Counted from the first letter of the stretch, positions 51,563 to 61,357 are shown. The stretch is 64,000 bases of DNA from Hydrogenophaga sp. (GCA_016790705.1 JAEUOT010000019.1:1-64000), one strand, 5' to 3'. Program-made: numbers and translations. The notes: generated by a model not told the origin, from the sequence alone.

Positions 51563-52336
51563 ATGAATTCCCTGCCCGTCCTGTCCGGAGACTGGTTCGA
51601 GTTCCGCTCGCTCGGCGACGGCCTGACGCTCATCACCGAGCCCCACGTCATCCCGCTGCTTCGCTGCAACATCTGGCACATCGCGGGCCGCGACATCGAT
51701 CTGGTGGTCGACACCGGCCTCGGCGTGAGCAGCCTCTACCAGGCCTCGCGCCACCTCTTCGGCCGCCGCGTCGCCGCGCTCGCGACCCATGTCCACCTCG
51801 ACCACGTCGGCGGCCACCACGAGTTCGGCGAATGCTGGTGCCACCGGCTCGAAGCGCCGGGCCTGCGCGGCGCCGACCCGGACTACACGCTGGCCGACTT
51901 CGACCTGCGCAAGGTCGAGATCGACGTGCCCGGCTACGAGACCGGCGGCCCCGCGCTCACCGCCCTGCCCGCGCCCGACTACGAGCTCTCGGCCTGGCAG
52001 ATCCGGCAGGCCACCGTCACGCGCGAACTCGACGACGGCGACACCATCGACCTGGGCAACCGCCACTTCGAGGTGCTGCACCTGCCCGGCCACTCGCCCG
52101 GCAGCATCGGCCTGTGGGAAGCGAAGACCGGCACGCTGTTCTCCGGCGACGCGATCTACGACGGCCCGCTGCTCGACAACCTGCACCACTCCGACCGTGC
52201 GGCCTACGCGCGCACCATGGAGCGGCTGCTGTCGCTGCCGGTGAACGTGGTGCACGCCGGCCACGACCCGAGCTTCGGGCGCGAGCGCCTGCGCGAGCTG
52301 GTGCGGGCCTATCTCGAACGCAACGCCAGCGCCTGA
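51563..52336 (+). CDS. Metallo-beta-lactamase-fold hydrolase
   Basis: A 257-aa MBL-fold protein. The zinc motif is THVHLDHVGGHHEF, and further ligands lie in LHLPGHSPGSIGLW, LFSGDAIYDG and the late HAGHDPSFG. The group includes hydrolases of thioesters, lactones and cyclic amides. It diverges from eutB and has its own sigma-54 promoter, so nitrogen limitation probably induces it. A role in the neighbouring guanidino/ureido pathway (opening a cyclic intermediate) is possible but unproven. Confidence 0.85.
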   Translation: MNSLPVLSGDWFEFRSLGDGLTLITEPHVIPLLRCNIWHIAGRDIDLVVDTGLGVSSLYQASRHLFGRRVAALATHVHLDHVGGHHEFGECWCHRLEAPGLRGADPDYTLADFDLRKVEIDVPGYETGGPALTALPAPDYELSAWQIRQATVTRELDDGDTIDLGNRHFEVLHLPGHSPGSIGLWEAKTGTLFSGDAIYDGPLLDNLHHSDRAAYARTMERLLSLPVNVVHAGHDPSFGRERLRELVRAYLERNASA

Positions 52337-52344
52337 ACGCGCGC

Positions 52345-52578
52345 TCAGGCGGCCGGCATCAACATCGTCTCGCGCGAGCGCAGCGCCTGGGCCAGCAGCG
52401 GGTGCAGCCCTTGTTCGCCGTGCTGGCGGACATGGGCCAGCAGCGTGCGGCGCATGCGCGGCTCCCAGAACTTGCGGATGTGCTGGGCCACACCCTCGAC
52501 CGCTTCCTCGCGGTCGGGCATGGCATCGAAAAAAGTGGCGATGCGGTTCGCCATCTGCACCAGGTGGTCAGCGTCCAT
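52345..52578 (-). CDS. fdsD: Formate dehydrogenase delta subunit
   Basis: A 77-aa protein with LVQMANRIATFFDAMPDREEAVEGVAQHIRKFWEPRMR (quoted here as key block MANRIATFF...KFWEPRMR), matching FdsD, a small subunit needed for assembly or stability of soluble NAD-dependent formate dehydrogenase. It overlaps the end of fdsC by 11 bp and is last in the operon. Confidence 0.9.
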   Translation of the reverse strand: MDADHLVQMANRIATFFDAMPDREEAVEGVAQHIRKFWEPRMRRTLLAHVRQHGEQGLHPLLAQALRSRETMLMPAA

Positions 52579-53413
52579 GGGGTTCCAGGCCGAAGCGTTC
52601 GGGAAAGGTGTAGGCGACGCCGTCGTTGCCGCGCACGAAACCGGCGAGCGCGAGGTTGAGCGATTGCGCCGTGCGCACCGCGAGATCGGTCGGCGCCGAG
52701 ACGGCGGCCAGCGCACCGATGCCCGCCGCCGCGGTCTTCTGGACCATTTCGAAACTGGCGCGGCTGGTGATGGCGACGAAGCCCTCGCGCGGGTTGTCGC
52801 CGCGACGGGTGAGCGCGCCGATCAGCTTGTCCAGCGCGTTGTGGCGCCCGACGTCCTCGCGCACCAGCCGCACCCGGCCCCCGGTGTCGCACCAGGCGGC
52901 GGCGTGGGTGGCCCCGGTCAGTTGCTGCAGGGTCTGGTGCTGCCAGAGGCCGCGCTGGGCCAGGCCGAGCGCGGCGGCGGCGAGCGCGACGGTGGGCGCA
53001 GGCGCCAGCGCGCGCTGCACCTGCGCCAGGCTGTCGGTGCCGCAGAGGCCGCAGCCGGTGCGCCCGGCGAGACTGCGCCGCCGCTGCCTGAGCCCCCATT
53101 CGCATTCCGCCGAGACCTCCAGCCGCAACTCGATCCCGCCGGCCACCGCCTGCTGTTCGATGCCGTAGAGGTCGCGTGGCGAGCCGACCAGGCCCTCGGT
53201 CAGCGCAAAGCCCAGCGCGAAGTCCTCCAGGTCGACCGGGCTGGCGAGCATCACGGCGTGCGAGACGCCGTTGAAGACCAGCGCGACCGGCAGCTCCTGC
53301 GCCAGCAGGTCGGCGCGCGACTGCACCCGTGCGCTGCGCCATTCGGTGACCTGCGCGCCCACGGTGCCCGGGGCGGCGACCGCGGCCTGAAGGGCGGTGT
53401 CCTGCGGGCTCAT
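52568..53413 (-). CDS. fdsC: Formate dehydrogenase sulfurtransferase FdsC/FdhD
   Basis: A 281-aa FdhD-family chaperone that inserts sulfur into the molybdenum-bis-guanine cofactor of formate dehydrogenase. The functional loop is GCGLCGTDSL, with the CXXC-type cysteines. Other family blocks are VEDFALGFALTEGLV (starting L-E-D-F) and VREDVGRHNALDKLIG. It overlaps the end of fdsA by 4 bp and fdsD follows, the order known for fdsGBACD in betaproteobacteria. Confidence 0.92.
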   Translation of the reverse strand: MSPQDTALQAAVAAPGTVGAQVTEWRSARVQSRADLLAQELPVALVFNGVSHAVMLASPVDLEDFALGFALTEGLVGSPRDLYGIEQQAVAGGIELRLEVSAECEWGLRQRRRSLAGRTGCGLCGTDSLAQVQRALAPAPTVALAAAALGLAQRGLWQHQTLQQLTGATHAAAWCDTGGRVRLVREDVGRHNALDKLIGALTRRGDNPREGFVAITSRASFEMVQKTAAAGIGALAAVSAPTDLAVRTAQSLNLALAGFVRGNDGVAYTFPERFGLEPHGR

Positions 53414-56289
53414 CGCGTCACCGCCGCCTCGTCGGCCCGCCCCTGCGCCAGCAGCGCCAACTGCTCGCGGTTGAATGCCTCGTAGCCGCCCTGCCAGTCC
53501 GAGCGCTGCATCACCTTGCTCACCTGCACCGCCGTGACCTTGTATTCGGGGCAGTTGGTGGCCCAGTCGGAGCTGTCGGTGGTGATCACGTTGGCGCCCG
53601 ATTCGGGAAAGTGGAAGGTGGTGTAGACCACGCCGGGCTGCATGCGCTCGCTGACGTCGGCGCGCAGCACGGTCTGGCCGGCGCGGCTCTCGATGCCGAC
53701 CCAGTCGCCATCGGCGATGCCGCGCTCCTGGGCGTCGTGCGGGTGGATCTCCAGCCGGTCCTCCTCGTGCCAACGGCTGTTGGGCGTGCGCCGCGTCTGC
53801 GCGCCGACGTTGTACTGGCTCAGGATGCGGCCGGTGGTCAGCAGGAGCGGGAACTTGCGCGTGACCTTCTCGTCGCTGGCGACGTACTGGGTGTTGAAGA
53901 AGCGGCCCTTGCCGCGCACGAAGCCCTGGGCGTGCATCAGCGCAGTCCCCGCCTCGTCCGTGCCCGCGTTGCAGGGCCACTGCACACTGCCCAGCCGCTC
54001 GATCTTCTCGTAGCTCACGCCGGCGAAGCTCGGCGTCAGCGCCGCGATCTCCTGCATCACCTGCTCGGGGTGCGTGTAGTGCATCGGGTAGCCCAGCGCG
54101 TTCGATAGCCTGACCGTCACCTCCCAGTCGGCCAGCCCCGCCAGCGGCGGCATCACCTGGCGCACCCGGCTGATGCGGCGCTCGGCGTTGGTGAAGGTGC
54201 CGTCCTTCTCCAGGAAGGAGCTGCCCGGCAGCAGCACGTGCGCGTACTTGGCGGTCTCGTTGAGGAAGATGTCCTGCACCACGATGCACTCCATCGCCGA
54301 CAGCGCCGCCGCGACGTGCTGCGTGTTGGGGTCGCTCTGCACGATGTCCTCGCCCTGGCAGTACAGGCCCTTGAAGCTGCCCGAGAGCGCGGCGTCGAAC
54401 ATGTTGGGGATGCGCAGCCCGGGCTCGGGGTCCAGCGTGACGCCCCAGGCGGCCTCGAACTGCGAACGCACCGTGGTGTCGCTGATGTGGCGGTAGCCGG
54501 GCAGCTCGTGCGGGAAGCTGCCCATGTCGCAACTGCCCTGCACATTGTTCTGGCCGCGCAGCGGGTTCACGCCCACGCCCTCGCGCCCGACCATGCCGCA
54601 GGCCATCGCGAGGTTGGCGATGCCGATCACCATGGTCGAGCCCTGCGCGTGTTCGGTCACGCCCAGGCCGTAGTAGATCGCCGAGTTGCCGCCCGTGGCG
54701 TACAGACGCGCGGCGGCGCGCAGCTCCCCGGCCGGCACGCCGGTCACCGCCTCGAAGGCCTCGGGCGAGTTCTCCGGTTTGGCGACGAAGGCGCGCCAGT
54801 CGGCGAAGCTGCTGGGGTCGCAGCGCTCGGTGACGAAGCCCTCGTCGACCAGACCCTCGGTCACGATCACATGCGCCATCGCGGTGATCACCGCGACGTT
54901 GGTGCCGGGCTTGAGCGCGAGGTGGTGCTCGGCGCGGATGTGCGGCGAATCGACCAGCTCGATGCGGCGCGGGTCGATCACGATCAGCTTCGCGCCCTCG
55001 CGCAGGCGCTTCTTCATGCGCGAGGCAAACACCGGGTGCGCGTCGGTCGGGTTGGCGCCGATCACCAGGATCACGTCCGCCTGCTCGACCGACTTGAAGG
55101 TCTGCGTGCCCGCCGAGGTGCCGTAGGTCTGGCCCAGGCCGTAGCCGGTGGGCGAGTGGCAGACGCGGGCGCAGGTGTCGACGTTGTTGGTGCCGAAGGC
55201 CGCGCGCACCAGCTTCTGCACCAGGTAGGTCTCCTCGTTGGTGCAGCGGCTGGAGGTGATGCCGCCGACCGCGTCCTTGCCGTGGCGGGCCTGGATGCGC
55301 TTGAACTCGGACGCGGCGTAGGCGATCGCCTCGTCCCAGCCGACCTCGCGCCAGGGGTCGGTGATGCTGGCGCGGATCATCGGCTTGGTGATGCGGTCCT
55401 TGTGCGTCGCGTAGCCCCAGGCGAAGCGGCCCTTGACGCAGGAGTGGCCCTCGTTGGCCTTGCCGTCCTTCCACGGGACCATGCGCACTACCGTGTTGCC
55501 CTTCATCTCCGCCTTGAAGCCGCAGCCGACACCGCAGTAGGCGCAGGTGGTGACCACGCTGTGCTCGGCCTGGCCCAGCTCGATCACGCTCTTTTCCTGC
55601 AGCGTCGCGGTCGGGCAGGCCTGCACGCAGGCGCCGCAGGAGACGCACTCGCTGTCCATGAAGGGCTGGTCCTGGCCGGGCGAGACGCGGCTGTCGAAGC
55701 CGCGGCCGGAGATCGTCAGCGCGAAAGTGCCCTGGGTCTCCTCGCAGGCGCGCACGCAGCGGTTGCAGACGATGCACTTGCTCGGGTCGTAGCTGAAGTA
55801 GGGGTTGGACTCGTCCTTCTTCGCGTCGCAGTGGTGGGCGCCGGCCGCCGCGCCGACCCCGTAGCGCACGTTGCGCAGCCCGGTGACGCCGGCCATGTCC
55901 TGCAGCTCGCAGTCGCCGTTGGCGCTGCAGGTCAGGCAGTCCAGCGGGTGGTCGCTGATGTAGAGCTCCATCACGCCCTTGCGCAACTGCTGCAGCTTCG
56001 GCGTCTGGGTGCGCACCACCATGCCGGCCTCGGCGGGCGTGGTGCAGCTTGCGGGAAAGCCCTTGCGGCCCTCGACCTCGACCAGGCACAGCCGGCAGGA
56101 GCCGAACGGTTCGAGACTGTCGGTGGCGCAGAGCTTGGGCACGCCGACGCCGGCCTCGGCGGCCGCCCGCATCAGCGAGGTGCCCTCGGGCACGGAGACG
56201 GCCACGCCGTCGATGGTCAGCGAGACCTCGCGCTCCGACACGCGCGCCGGCGTGCCGTAATCGGTTTCGGTGGGGTGGTGGTGGCGCAT
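53410..56289 (-). CDS. fdsA: NAD-dependent formate dehydrogenase alpha subunit (molybdenum)
   Basis: A 959-aa catalytic subunit. The N-terminal [2Fe-2S] domain includes FGSCRLCLVEVEG. NuoG-like cluster motifs follow (CLTCSANGDCELQ), then two [4Fe-4S] ferredoxin motifs (CIVCNRCVRACEE, CVSCGACVQACPT) and CAYCGVGCGF at the start of the molybdopterin domain. The Mo ligand is Cys377 in ARVCHSPTGYG, a cysteine rather than selenocysteine. It oxidises formate and passes electrons to FdsB/FdsG. It is adjacent to fdsB with a 2-bp gap. Confidence 0.95.
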   Translation of the reverse strand: MRHHHPTETDYGTPARVSEREVSLTIDGVAVSVPEGTSLMRAAAEAGVGVPKLCATDSLEPFGSCRLCLVEVEGRKGFPASCTTPAEAGMVVRTQTPKLQQLRKGVMELYISDHPLDCLTCSANGDCELQDMAGVTGLRNVRYGVGAAAGAHHCDAKKDESNPYFSYDPSKCIVCNRCVRACEETQGTFALTISGRGFDSRVSPGQDQPFMDSECVSCGACVQACPTATLQEKSVIELGQAEHSVVTTCAYCGVGCGFKAEMKGNTVVRMVPWKDGKANEGHSCVKGRFAWGYATHKDRITKPMIRASITDPWREVGWDEAIAYAASEFKRIQARHGKDAVGGITSSRCTNEETYLVQKLVRAAFGTNNVDTCARVCHSPTGYGLGQTYGTSAGTQTFKSVEQADVILVIGANPTDAHPVFASRMKKRLREGAKLIVIDPRRIELVDSPHIRAEHHLALKPGTNVAVITAMAHVIVTEGLVDEGFVTERCDPSSFADWRAFVAKPENSPEAFEAVTGVPAGELRAAARLYATGGNSAIYYGLGVTEHAQGSTMVIGIANLAMACGMVGREGVGVNPLRGQNNVQGSCDMGSFPHELPGYRHISDTTVRSQFEAAWGVTLDPEPGLRIPNMFDAALSGSFKGLYCQGEDIVQSDPNTQHVAAALSAMECIVVQDIFLNETAKYAHVLLPGSSFLEKDGTFTNAERRISRVRQVMPPLAGLADWEVTVRLSNALGYPMHYTHPEQVMQEIAALTPSFAGVSYEKIERLGSVQWPCNAGTDEAGTALMHAQGFVRGKGRFFNTQYVASDEKVTRKFPLLLTTGRILSQYNVGAQTRRTPNSRWHEEDRLEIHPHDAQERGIADGDWVGIESRAGQTVLRADVSERMQPGVVYTTFHFPESGANVITTDSSDWATNCPEYKVTAVQVSKVMQRSDWQGGYEAFNREQLALLAQGRADEAAVTR

Positions 56290-56291
56290 GT

Positions 56292-57854
56292 TCAGGCTCC
56301 TTGCGCGATCGGGGTGGCCGTGAGGCCGAAATCGTCGGGGTAGTGGTCCAGCGCCGAGAGCACCGGGTAGGGCGTCATGCCGCCCATCGCGCACAGGCTG
56401 CCGTGCAGCATGGTGTCGCACAGGTCGCGCAGCAGGACCACCTGCTCCTCGCGCCGCTCGTTGCGCACGATGCGGTCGATCACCTCGACGCCGCGCGTGC
56501 TGCCGATGCGGCAGGGCGTGCACTTGCCGCAGCTCTCCAGCGCGCAGAACTCCATCGCGTAGCGCGCGAGCTGCGCCATGTCGGCCGTGTCGTCGTGCAC
56601 CACGATGCCGCCGTGGCCGAGCACCGCGCCGAAGGCGGCGTAGGCCTCGTAGTCCAGCGGCGTGTCCCACTTCGATTCGGGCACATAGCTGCCCAGCGGG
56701 CCGCCGACCTGGATCGCCTTGACCGGGCGGCCGCTGCGGGTGCCGCCACCGAAGTCCTGCACCAGCTCGCGCAGGCTCAGGCCGAAGGCCTTCTCGACCA
56801 GACCGCCGCGCTTGACGTTGCCCGCGAGCTGGAAGGGCAGGGTGCCGCGCGAGCGGCCCACGCCGTAGTTTTTGTAGAAGTCCGCGCCGCGCGCCAGGAT
56901 CAGCGGCACGCTGGCCAGGCTGATCACGTTGTTGATCACCGTCGGCTGGCCGAACAGGCCTTCGATGGCCGGCAGCGGCGGCTTGGCGCGCACGATACCG
57001 CGCTTGCCCTCGATGCTCTCCAGCATCGCCGTCTCCTCGCCGCAGACGTAGGCGCCCGCGGCCTTGCGCACCTCCAGCCGGAAGGTGCGGCCGCTGCCGC
57101 AGACGCTGTCGCCGAGGAAGCCGGCGGCGGTGGCGCGGGCGATGGCCTCGCGCATGGTCGCGACCGCGTGCGGGTACTCGGAGCGGATGTAGACGTAGCC
57201 CATGGTGGCGCCGACGGCCAGCCCCGCGATCACCATGCCCTCGATCAGCATGTAGGGGTCGCCCTCCATCGTCATGCGGTCGGAGAAGGTCCCGGAGTCG
57301 CCCTCGTCGGCGTTGCAGACCACGTACTTCTGCGCCGCGCGCGTGCCGGCCACGGTCTTCCACTTGATGCCTGCCGGAAAGGCCGCGCCGCCCCGGCCGC
57401 GCAGCCCCGAGTCGAGCACGGTCTGCACGATGGCCGGACCGTCCATCGCCAGCGCACGGCGCAGGCCGGCCCAGCCCTCGTGGGCCTCGTAGTCGGCCAG
57501 CGAGAGCGGATCGGTCAGCCCCATACGGGCAAAGGTCAGGCGCTCCTGCTGCGCGAGGTAGGGGATCTGGTCGGTGGGGCCCAGGCAGAGCGGATGCGGG
57601 CCGCCCTGCAGGCAGCCGGCGTCCAGCAGCGACGGCACGTCCTCCGGCGCCACCGGCCCGTAGGCGATGCGGCCGGCCGGCGTCGCGACCTCGACCAGCG
57701 GCTCCAGCCAGAACAGACCGCGCGAACCGTTGCGCACGATCTGCAGCGACAGGCCACGGGAAGCCGCCTGCGATTGCAGCGCCGCCGCCACCTCGTCCGC
57801 CCCGACCGCCAGCGCGGCCGAGTCGCGGGGCACATAGACCGTCACGCCGCTCAT
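56292..57854 (-). CDS. fdsB: NAD-dependent formate dehydrogenase beta subunit (NuoF-like)
   Basis: A 520-aa flavoprotein carrying FMN and a [4Fe-4S] cluster, where NAD is reduced. The N-terminal part (about 1-100) is thioredoxin-like. The NuoF-like core has GLRGRGGAAFPAGIKW (NADH/FMN site), CNADEGDSGTFSDR, AYVCGEETAMLESIEG and the cluster motif ESCGKCTPCRIG. It overlaps fdsG by 4 bp. Confidence 0.95.
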   Translation of the reverse strand: MSGVTVYVPRDSAALAVGADEVAAALQSQAASRGLSLQIVRNGSRGLFWLEPLVEVATPAGRIAYGPVAPEDVPSLLDAGCLQGGPHPLCLGPTDQIPYLAQQERLTFARMGLTDPLSLADYEAHEGWAGLRRALAMDGPAIVQTVLDSGLRGRGGAAFPAGIKWKTVAGTRAAQKYVVCNADEGDSGTFSDRMTMEGDPYMLIEGMVIAGLAVGATMGYVYIRSEYPHAVATMREAIARATAAGFLGDSVCGSGRTFRLEVRKAAGAYVCGEETAMLESIEGKRGIVRAKPPLPAIEGLFGQPTVINNVISLASVPLILARGADFYKNYGVGRSRGTLPFQLAGNVKRGGLVEKAFGLSLRELVQDFGGGTRSGRPVKAIQVGGPLGSYVPESKWDTPLDYEAYAAFGAVLGHGGIVVHDDTADMAQLARYAMEFCALESCGKCTPCRIGSTRGVEVIDRIVRNERREEQVVLLRDLCDTMLHGSLCAMGGMTPYPVLSALDHYPDDFGLTATPIAQGA

Positions 57855-58345
57855 TGCGCCACCTCCGCCACACCCGCCTCACCGAGCAGACGCTGCAGCC
57901 GTTCGGGCGTCACCCGCGCGTGCAGCCTCTCGCCGATCTGGATCGCCGGCGACGACGCACACAGGCCCAGGCAGTACACCGGCTCCAGCGTCACCGCGCC
58001 GTCGGCGCGGGTGCTGTGGCGCTCGCAGCCCAGCACCCGCTCGGCCAGCGCCAGCAGGGCCTCGCCGCCGCAGGCCTGGCAGGCCTCGGCGCGGCAGACC
58101 TGCACCACCTGCCGCCCCGGCGCCTCGCGGCGGAAGAAGTGGTAGTAGGTGATGACGCCGTGCACCTCGGCGCGCGAGAGGTTGAGCGCGCGCGCGATCG
58201 CGGGCACCGCATCGTCGGGCACATGCCCCAGCGCCTCCTGCACTGCGTGCAGCAGCGGCAACAGGGCGCCGGGCCAGTCGCGGTGTTCGGCGATCAGCGC
58301 GGACACCGTGGCCAGGTCTTGGACGGAACTGGGAATGAGCTTCAT
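57851..58345 (-). CDS. fdsG: NAD-dependent formate dehydrogenase gamma subunit (NuoE-like)
   Basis: A 164-aa thioredoxin-like [2Fe-2S] subunit. Cluster cysteines are in QVCRAEACQACGG and VYCLGLCASSP, and the N-terminal helices (HAVQEALGHVPDDAVPAIA) are those of NuoE. It begins 34 bp after the OFA transporter stop. Confidence 0.94.
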   Translation of the reverse strand: MKLIPSSVQDLATVSALIAEHRDWPGALLPLLHAVQEALGHVPDDAVPAIARALNLSRAEVHGVITYYHFFRREAPGRQVVQVCRAEACQACGGEALLALAERVLGCERHSTRADGAVTLEPVYCLGLCASSPAIQIGERLHARVTPERLQRLLGEAGVAEVAQ

Positions 58346-58379
58346 GCGATGCGGGCCTCGTGGGGGGCGTTGGGGTCGG

Positions 58380-60053
58380 TCAGTGGAAGAACTTGGCGGC
58401 GCTCAGCAGCGTGCGGTAGACGCCCCAGGCCAGCGGAATGCCGACTGCGATCCAGGCCAGCCAGACCAGCGCCGGGGAGGTCGCGTGGAAGGCCTCGTGG
58501 CTCTCGCCGACGTCCTCGGCCGCGGCACGCTCCCGGGCAAGCCGCTTTTCCTCGGCCAGCTCGGCCTCGGTCATGAAATGGTGGTCGGCGACCGGGCGGA
58601 TCAGCAGGTTGCAGATCAGGCCGACCACCAGCATGCCGACCAGGATGTACATGGTCTGGTTGTAGACCTGTTCGCGGGGGATGCCCAGACCGAGTTGATA
58701 GTCGCGCATGTAGTTCACCACCACCGGACCCAGAATGCCCGCCGTGGCCCAGGCGGTCAACAGGCGGCCGTGGATAGCCCCCACCATCTGTGTGCCAAAG
58801 AGGTCGGCCAGGTAGGCCGGCACGGTGGCAAAGCCGCCGCCGTACATGCTCAGGATGACGCAGAAGGCGGCGACGAACATGAGCTGGCTGCCGGCGCCTG
58901 CGCTGGCCGGGATGCTGAAGTACAGCAGGCCGCCGAGGATGAAGAAGATCGAATAGGTCATCTTGCGGCCGAACGTGTCCGACAGGCTGGCCCAGAAGAA
59001 GCGGCCGCCGATGTTGAACAGGCTCAGCAGCGCGGTGAAGCCCGCCGCCACGCCGGCGATCGCGGTCAGTTGCGCCTTGTCGAGTTCACCGAATTTGGCG
59101 GGCACGCCGATCAGTCCGCCGCCGAACACCTCCTGCAGCATCGGGCTGGCCATGCCGATCACGCCGATGCCGGCCGAGACGTTCATGCACAGCACCATCC
59201 AGACCAGCCAGAACTGCGGGATGCCCCAGACCTTCTTCACGTGCACATGGCCGTGGGTGATCATGGCCTTGCTCTGGCCCTGGACCGGCGGCGTCCAGCC
59301 CGCAGGCTTCCAGCCGTGGCCGGGGATGCGGTAGCCGAAGGCGCCGATCAGCATCACCACGAAATAGAGGCAGCCCATGACCACGAAGGTCTCCCACACG
59401 CCGACGCTGGTGGGCGTGGCGAAGGTCTTCATCAGTTCGGCCGCCAGCGGCGAACCGATCATCGCGCCCCCGCCGAAGCCCATGATGGCCATGCCGGTGG
59501 CCATGCCGCGCTTGTCCGGGAACCACTTGATCAGCGTCGAGACCGGCGAGATGTAGCCCAGCCCGAGACCGATGCCACCGATGATCCCGGAGCCCAGGAT
59601 CATCATCCAGAACTGGTGCAGGTACACGCCCAGGGCGGAGAACAGCATGCCACCGCCCCAGCAGAACGCGGCCAGCACGCCGACCTTGCGCGGGCCGACG
59701 TGTTCGAGCCAGCCGCCCCAGATGGCGGCCGACAGGCCGAGGAAGACGAAGAACAGGGTGTACATCCAGCCCAGCGTTGAGATGGGCCAGTCGCAGCTGG
59801 TGGTGAACAGCTGTGCGACGAAGCCGACGTCGGGACCGCACTTGATGGACTCCTTGATGCCCAGCGCCTTGGACAGCGGCAGCCAGAACACGGAGAAGCC
59901 GTAGGCCATGCCGATGCACAGGTGGATCGCCAGGGCCGCGGGCGGCACCAGCCATCGGCTGAAGCCCGGCGCAGCGACAATGCGTTCCTTGGCGAGCAGG
60001 CCGCCTTCAGGTTGCGGGTGGCCCAAGGCCCCCGGACTGATCACTGATGACAT
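58380..60053 (-). CDS. OFA-family MFS transporter (oxalate/formate antiporter-like)
   Basis: A 557-aa membrane protein with about 12 transmembrane segments and a longer central loop (about 270-300). The N-terminus (IHLCIGMAYGFSVFWLPL) and the SPVSTLIKWFPDKRGMATG motif are typical of the OFA family, which exchanges or imports small organic acids. It is the first gene of the fds operon, so formate (or oxalate) uptake feeding the dehydrogenase is likely. Unlike classical fds operons, the transporter leads the unit. Confidence 0.85.
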   Translation of the reverse strand: MSSVISPGALGHPQPEGGLLAKERIVAAPGFSRWLVPPAALAIHLCIGMAYGFSVFWLPLSKALGIKESIKCGPDVGFVAQLFTTSCDWPISTLGWMYTLFFVFLGLSAAIWGGWLEHVGPRKVGVLAAFCWGGGMLFSALGVYLHQFWMMILGSGIIGGIGLGLGYISPVSTLIKWFPDKRGMATGMAIMGFGGGAMIGSPLAAELMKTFATPTSVGVWETFVVMGCLYFVVMLIGAFGYRIPGHGWKPAGWTPPVQGQSKAMITHGHVHVKKVWGIPQFWLVWMVLCMNVSAGIGVIGMASPMLQEVFGGGLIGVPAKFGELDKAQLTAIAGVAAGFTALLSLFNIGGRFFWASLSDTFGRKMTYSIFFILGGLLYFSIPASAGAGSQLMFVAAFCVILSMYGGGFATVPAYLADLFGTQMVGAIHGRLLTAWATAGILGPVVVNYMRDYQLGLGIPREQVYNQTMYILVGMLVVGLICNLLIRPVADHHFMTEAELAEEKRLARERAAAEDVGESHEAFHATSPALVWLAWIAVGIPLAWGVYRTLLSAAKFFH

Positions 60054-60253
60054 CGTGTCTCCTTTGTAGGTTCGTCATTCGCAGGGAATGCAGCCGATGG
60101 TGATCGGCGGGCGCATCTTTGCAGGGCCTGCGATCTTTCTCAATATGAAGCGGAGCAACCAGTGCATTGGCAGCGGGCTTCCTAAGTGAATACCCGGTGA
60201 CCCGCACCGCGTCGAGATGACAGCATCCACAGGTTTTTCCCTCTGAGCCCACG

Positions 60254-61357
60254 ATGAAGCAGGTTTCCATCCGCCCGGTCTGGACGATCCAGGAACCCGA
60301 GGGCCCCCCGCTGCCGGCCCGGCTCATCGAGCTGCTGGTGCAGGTGTCCGAGTCGGGCAGCCTGCTGCTGGCGGCGCGCGCGCTGGGTCTTTCCTACCGG
60401 CGCGCCTGGGACCTGGTGCGCGAGGGGGAAGGGCAATTCAAGGCGCCGCTGCTGATGATGGAGCGCGGCCGCGGCTCGACGCTGACCGAACTCGGCGCGC
60501 GCATTGTCTGGGCCGACAAGCGCATCAACGCGCGTCTGCGCCCGGTGCTCGAAACCCTGTCGTCCGAACTGGCCGAGGAACTGCGTGGCGTGCTCAGCGA
60601 AGCGCCGCCGGCCCTGCGTCTGCACGCCAGCCACGGCTTCGCCATCGAACGCCTGATCGAGCGACTGGCCGGCGACGGGCTGAAGCTGGCGCTGACCTAC
60701 GCGAGCTGCTCGGCGGCGGCGGCGGCGCTGCGCGAGGGCGAATGCGACGTCGCCGGCATGCACATCCCCATCGGCCCGATGGAGTCGATGGCGCTGCAGC
60801 ACTACCGGCCCTGGCTGCAGGGCATGGGACTGACGCTGGTGGACATCGCCACGCGGCGACAGGGACTGATGGTGCGCCCGGGCAACCCCAGGGAGCTGTT
60901 CTCGCTGGCCGACCTGACACGACCGAGCGTGCGCTTCATCAACCGCCAGTCGGGCTCGGGCACGCGCCTCCTGCTCGAAGGCCTGCTCAGGGCCGGCGGC
61001 ATCGAACCGATGCGCATCGCCGGCTACGAGCACGGCGAATACACCCACGCCGCCGTGGCCGCCTATGTCGCCAGCGGCATGGCCGACGTCGGCTTCGGAC
61101 TGGAGCCCCCGGCGCGGCATTTCAAGCTCGACTTCGTCCCGATCGCGACCGAGCGCTACTTCCTGTTGTGCCGCGACGATGTGATGCAGACCCCGGCGCT
61201 GCAGACCGTGCTGGCCGTGCTGCGCGACAAGGACTTCCGCTCCACGCTGGCGGACCTGCCCGGCTACGACCCGGCCGCCGCCGGGACCGCCACGCCGCTG
61301 GCGCAGGCCTATCCGGCGCTGGCCAAACCCTCCGACGCCGACCCGAACCCCCTGTGA
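60254..61357 (+). CDS. ModE-type HTH regulator with periplasmic-binding-protein-like effector domain
   Basis: A 367-aa one-component regulator. The N-terminal winged helix (about 20-110; LLVQVSESGSLLLAARALGLSYRRAWDLV) is ModE-like. The C-terminal 250 residues are a PBP-like domain (ALTYASCSAAAAALREGECDVAGMHIP; FINRQSGSGTRLLLE; GMADVGFGLEPPARHF), resembling molybdate-binding or LysR-type domains. It diverges from the OFA-fds operon across about 200 bp, so I infer that it controls formate dehydrogenase in response to molybdate or formate. Its stop overlaps the GTG of the next gene. Confidence 0.8.
   Translation: MKQVSIRPVWTIQEPEGPPLPARLIELLVQVSESGSLLLAARALGLSYRRAWDLVREGEGQFKAPLLMMERGRGSTLTELGARIVWADKRINARLRPVLETLSSELAEELRGVLSEAPPALRLHASHGFAIERLIERLAGDGLKLALTYASCSAAAAALREGECDVAGMHIPIGPMESMALQHYRPWLQGMGLTLVDIATRRQGLMVRPGNPRELFSLADLTRPSVRFINRQSGSGTRLLLEGLLRAGGIEPMRIAGYEHGEYTHAAVAAYVASGMADVGFGLEPPARHFKLDFVPIATERYFLLCRDDVMQTPALQTVLAVLRDKDFRSTLADLPGYDPAAAGTATPLAQAYPALAKPSDADPNPL

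Noticed and set aside
49211-52264. Very long open frames antisense or extending upstream of eutC, fds and ubiB genes
   Set aside because: They are low-complexity Arg/Ala/Gly-rich or shifted translations caused by high GC; the real genes with family motifs occupy the same DNA.
60168-60183. Sigma-54-like TGGCAG element upstream of the ModE/PBP-like regulator
   Set aside because: The -12 GC is replaced by CC at the required spacing, so the essential dinucleotide is missing.
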